Positions 37,673 to 39,103 of a stretch of DNA of 39,103 nt are shown here, piece after piece (position 1 is the stretch's first letter; every line of letters begins with the position of its first letter). Made by a program: the position numbers and the translations under genes. Under the pieces are notes generated by a model, which worked only from the letters and a program-made list of their open reading frames with translations, was not told the DNA's origin and ran no database searches. Origin of the DNA: a virus; IMG/VR virus record IMGVR_UViG_3300042371_000328, positions 1 to 39,103 of that record. One strand, given 5' to 3'.

Positions 37673-38092
37673 ATGAAAATTATTTTATTATCACCCGAAC
37701 AAACAGTACAACACTGGTCAACACTCTCTGTATTACTTCAAAAAGTAATTGAGCATGGACAAGGAGAATCTACATTAACAGACTATCTTAAAAAGATTCT
37801 TAATGAGTACATTCAATGTTGGGCGGTAGTAGATGATGAATTAAATATTATTGGTGCTGGTTTAACTCAATACTTACAATACTCTCAACACAAAACACTT
37901 CATATAATTGCTTTCTCTGGAAGTAACTTTGAAGAACAATCTAAGGTGTTCCCTACAGTGGAACAATTTGCCCGTGATTCTGGCTGTAAAGCTATTGAAC
38001 AATGGGGTCGTCCAGGATGGGCAAAGGTACTACCAAAGTATGTATCTGGATTTAAAGAAGCTTACGTAGTAATGCGAAAGGATTTAGAATGA
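37673..38092 (+). CDS. GNAT-like protein (acetyltransferase fold, possible virion role)
   Basis: A 139-residue alpha/beta protein (MKIILLSPEQTVQHWSTLSV), with CWAVVDDELNIIGAGLTQYL, then TLHIIAFSG and a C-terminal EQWGRPGWAKVLPKYVSGFK plus EAYVVMRKDLE. The strand order and GRxGW-x-x-x-L segment recall GNAT-like proteins found near T7 gp13-type internal virion genes. The acetyl-CoA-binding motif is not clear. I start at 37673 and not at 37649, since the longer version overlaps the previous gene. Confidence 0.6.
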   Translation: MKIILLSPEQTVQHWSTLSVLLQKVIEHGQGESTLTDYLKKILNEYIQCWAVVDDELNIIGAGLTQYLQYSQHKTLHIIAFSGSNFEEQSKVFPTVEQFARDSGCKAIEQWGRPGWAKVLPKYVSGFKEAYVVMRKDLE

Positions 38093-38778
38093 AATATAAA
38101 ATTAATGGTTCTATTAAAAGGAACTACGGTGGCGGTGGTGGAGGTACAACAAGTACTATTCCAGAATGGGCTGCACCATATATGAAGAATGTTGGTAGTG
38201 CTGCTGAGAGTGCTTACGGTGCTGGTGAGTTGGGAAAAGTTGCTGGTGCATCTAATCTACAACAACAAGCATTTGGTGAAGGTGCTAAACAACTTAGTGC
38301 TACTACTTCTACTGCTCTTGGTTCTTTAGGTGATCAAAATAAACGGTTGTCTACTATGGCAACTACACCTAGTGCTGAAACATTAGCGGCTCAAAAAGCT
38401 AATGTACTTAATGAAGCCCAAAAAGGTGTTGCTAAACTTAATACAGGCTTTGGTCAAACAGGAACACTAGGTTCTGCACGACAGGCTGTTATGCAAGGTG
38501 CTCAAAATGCTGAGACTACAGGTCAACTTGCTAAAGTAGATGCTGACTACGAAGCTCAGATGTTTAAGAATCGTCTTGCAGCTGAACAAGCTTTGCAAAC
38601 AGGCGCTCAAACAGCATCAGGCATTGCTACAGGTGGTGCATCTAGTTTAGCTAACCTTGGTAATCAACAACGTGGTATTGACCAACAAGGTCTTGATGCT
38701 ACATGGCAGGGTCTTCAGCGTTATGCTTCGACTATATATGGTAACCCATCAAGACAACAAGCGTCTGGAGGTAAATAA
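38089..38778 (+). CDS. Probable internal virion (ejection) protein, 229 aa
   Basis: A Gly/Ala/Gln-rich helical protein (SAAESAYGAGELGKVAGASN) with a Gly-rich start and long helices. It ends with LGNQQRGIDQQGLDATWQGL plus QRYASTIYGNPSRQQASGGK. The G-x-Q-x-G-I-D-Q-x-x-L-D-A-x-W-x-G-L-x-R-Y pattern occurs in ejection proteins of short-tailed phages. It would be released into the host envelope with the DNA. The start forms an ATGA overlap with the gene before it. Confidence 0.68.
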   Translation: MKYKINGSIKRNYGGGGGGTTSTIPEWAAPYMKNVGSAAESAYGAGELGKVAGASNLQQQAFGEGAKQLSATTSTALGSLGDQNKRLSTMATTPSAETLAAQKANVLNEAQKGVAKLNTGFGQTGTLGSARQAVMQGAQNAETTGQLAKVDADYEAQMFKNRLAAEQALQTGAQTASGIATGGASSLANLGNQQRGIDQQGLDATWQGLQRYASTIYGNPSRQQASGGK

Positions 38779-39103
38779 TGGCTGGTGATGTAGGTGGTAG
38801 CGCTTCCGCTACGAAATTTACTGGTACTCCTGCACAAAATACTGCTACAGGAACTCCTCCCGCAGGTGTTCAAAGTGCTATGCAAGGCTTAGGTGCAATG
38901 GGTAACAATGCTGGAATGAATTCTAATATGGGTGCTGGTGGTAAAGGTGGTGGCGGTATGCAACCACAACAAACTGCTATGGGTACACCTATTGTTTATG
39001 GTAAGTCTTATTTACCTAACCCTGTTTCAGGACAACCTAATGCTGGTGTGCCTGTTACTCCAACTTATGATACTTCTATGGATGGAGGTGGAGGTGACGG
39101 TGG
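38778..39103 (+). CDS. Gly-rich protein, probable virion or ejection protein (runs off the window)
   Basis: The first 108 residues are visible: MAGDVGGSASATKFTGTPAQ, then NAGMNSNMGAGGKGGGGMQP and YGKSYLPNPVSGQPNAGVP. It is Gly/Ala/Asn/Pro-rich and low in charge. The ATG shares one base with the stop of the previous gene (TAATG). The rest is outside the window, so the family cannot be fixed; it is probably a second ejection or internal virion protein. Confidence 0.65.
   Translation, partial: MAGDVGGSASATKFTGTPAQNTATGTPPAGVQSAMQGLGAMGNNAGMNSNMGAGGKGGGGMQPQQTAMGTPIVYGKSYLPNPVSGQPNAGVPVTPTYDTSMDGGGGDG

Overview
The window is a 39.1-kb piece of a double-stranded DNA tailed phage, probably short-tailed (podovirus-like), from an AT-rich and probably aquatic lineage. 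It carries a small and large terminase, a long P22/SU10-type portal, a scaffold, an SU10-like (DUF5309-type) capsid protein, an SU10-type adaptor, several receptor-binding fibres, a holin/lysozyme cassette and the start of the internal virion genes. No sheath, tail tube or tape-measure gene is seen. The replication proteins visible, a family A DNA polymerase and a gp2.5-like ssDNA-binding protein, are T7-like. No host gene, tRNA or CRISPR array is visible. The host assignment is inference only.

Layout. (1) 1-8685, minus strand: a tightly coupled replication and nucleotide-metabolism operon. It holds the DNA polymerase (cut by the window edge), a metallopeptidase, dCMP deaminase, a MazG-like pyrophosphohydrolase, a GIY-YIG-like protein, a DUF3310 protein, a nucleoside 2-deoxyribosyltransferase and many small unknowns, often joined by ATGA overlaps. 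The ssDNA-binding protein lies at its upstream end, followed by a strong minus-strand terminator. (2) 8772-9167, plus strand: a lone small terminase gene with its own promoter-like motif and terminator. (3) 9335-12675, minus strand: an island of small unknown genes, including three tandem paralogues, that separates the terminase subunits by about 3.8 kb. (4) 12676-13015: a 340-base non-coding region with a 106-base stretch containing no T, a G-run array and an AT-rich block. It is a candidate origin, control or packaging region. (5) 13016-39103, plus strand: the large terminase and head genes, a terminator after the capsid gene followed by an HNH endonuclease, the adaptor, a fibre cluster, lysis genes, a nozzle-like tail protein, another fibre or tip protein, and ejection-type proteins.

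Two results stand out. First, an 18-20 base motif, consensus TAGTCGGTACCTAATAGATA, occurs five times outside or at the ends of genes. In four of the five it sits 17-28 bases upstream of a start codon in the matching orientation. It resembles promoters of single-subunit phage RNA polymerases and would divide the genome into transcription units. Second, the scaffold gene is split by one apparent extra T that lies inside, and completes, a 20-bp perfect inverted repeat. That fits a quasipalindrome template-switch mutation, a sequencing artefact at a hairpin, or recoding.

The transcription model inferred from this is: P1 drives the polymerase half of the left operon, P2 the small terminase, P4 the large terminase and head genes up to the terminator after the capsid gene, and P5 the tail and ejection genes. 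P3 points leftward across the small terminase towards the ssDNA-binding protein gene. The polymerase that would read these motifs is not in the window.
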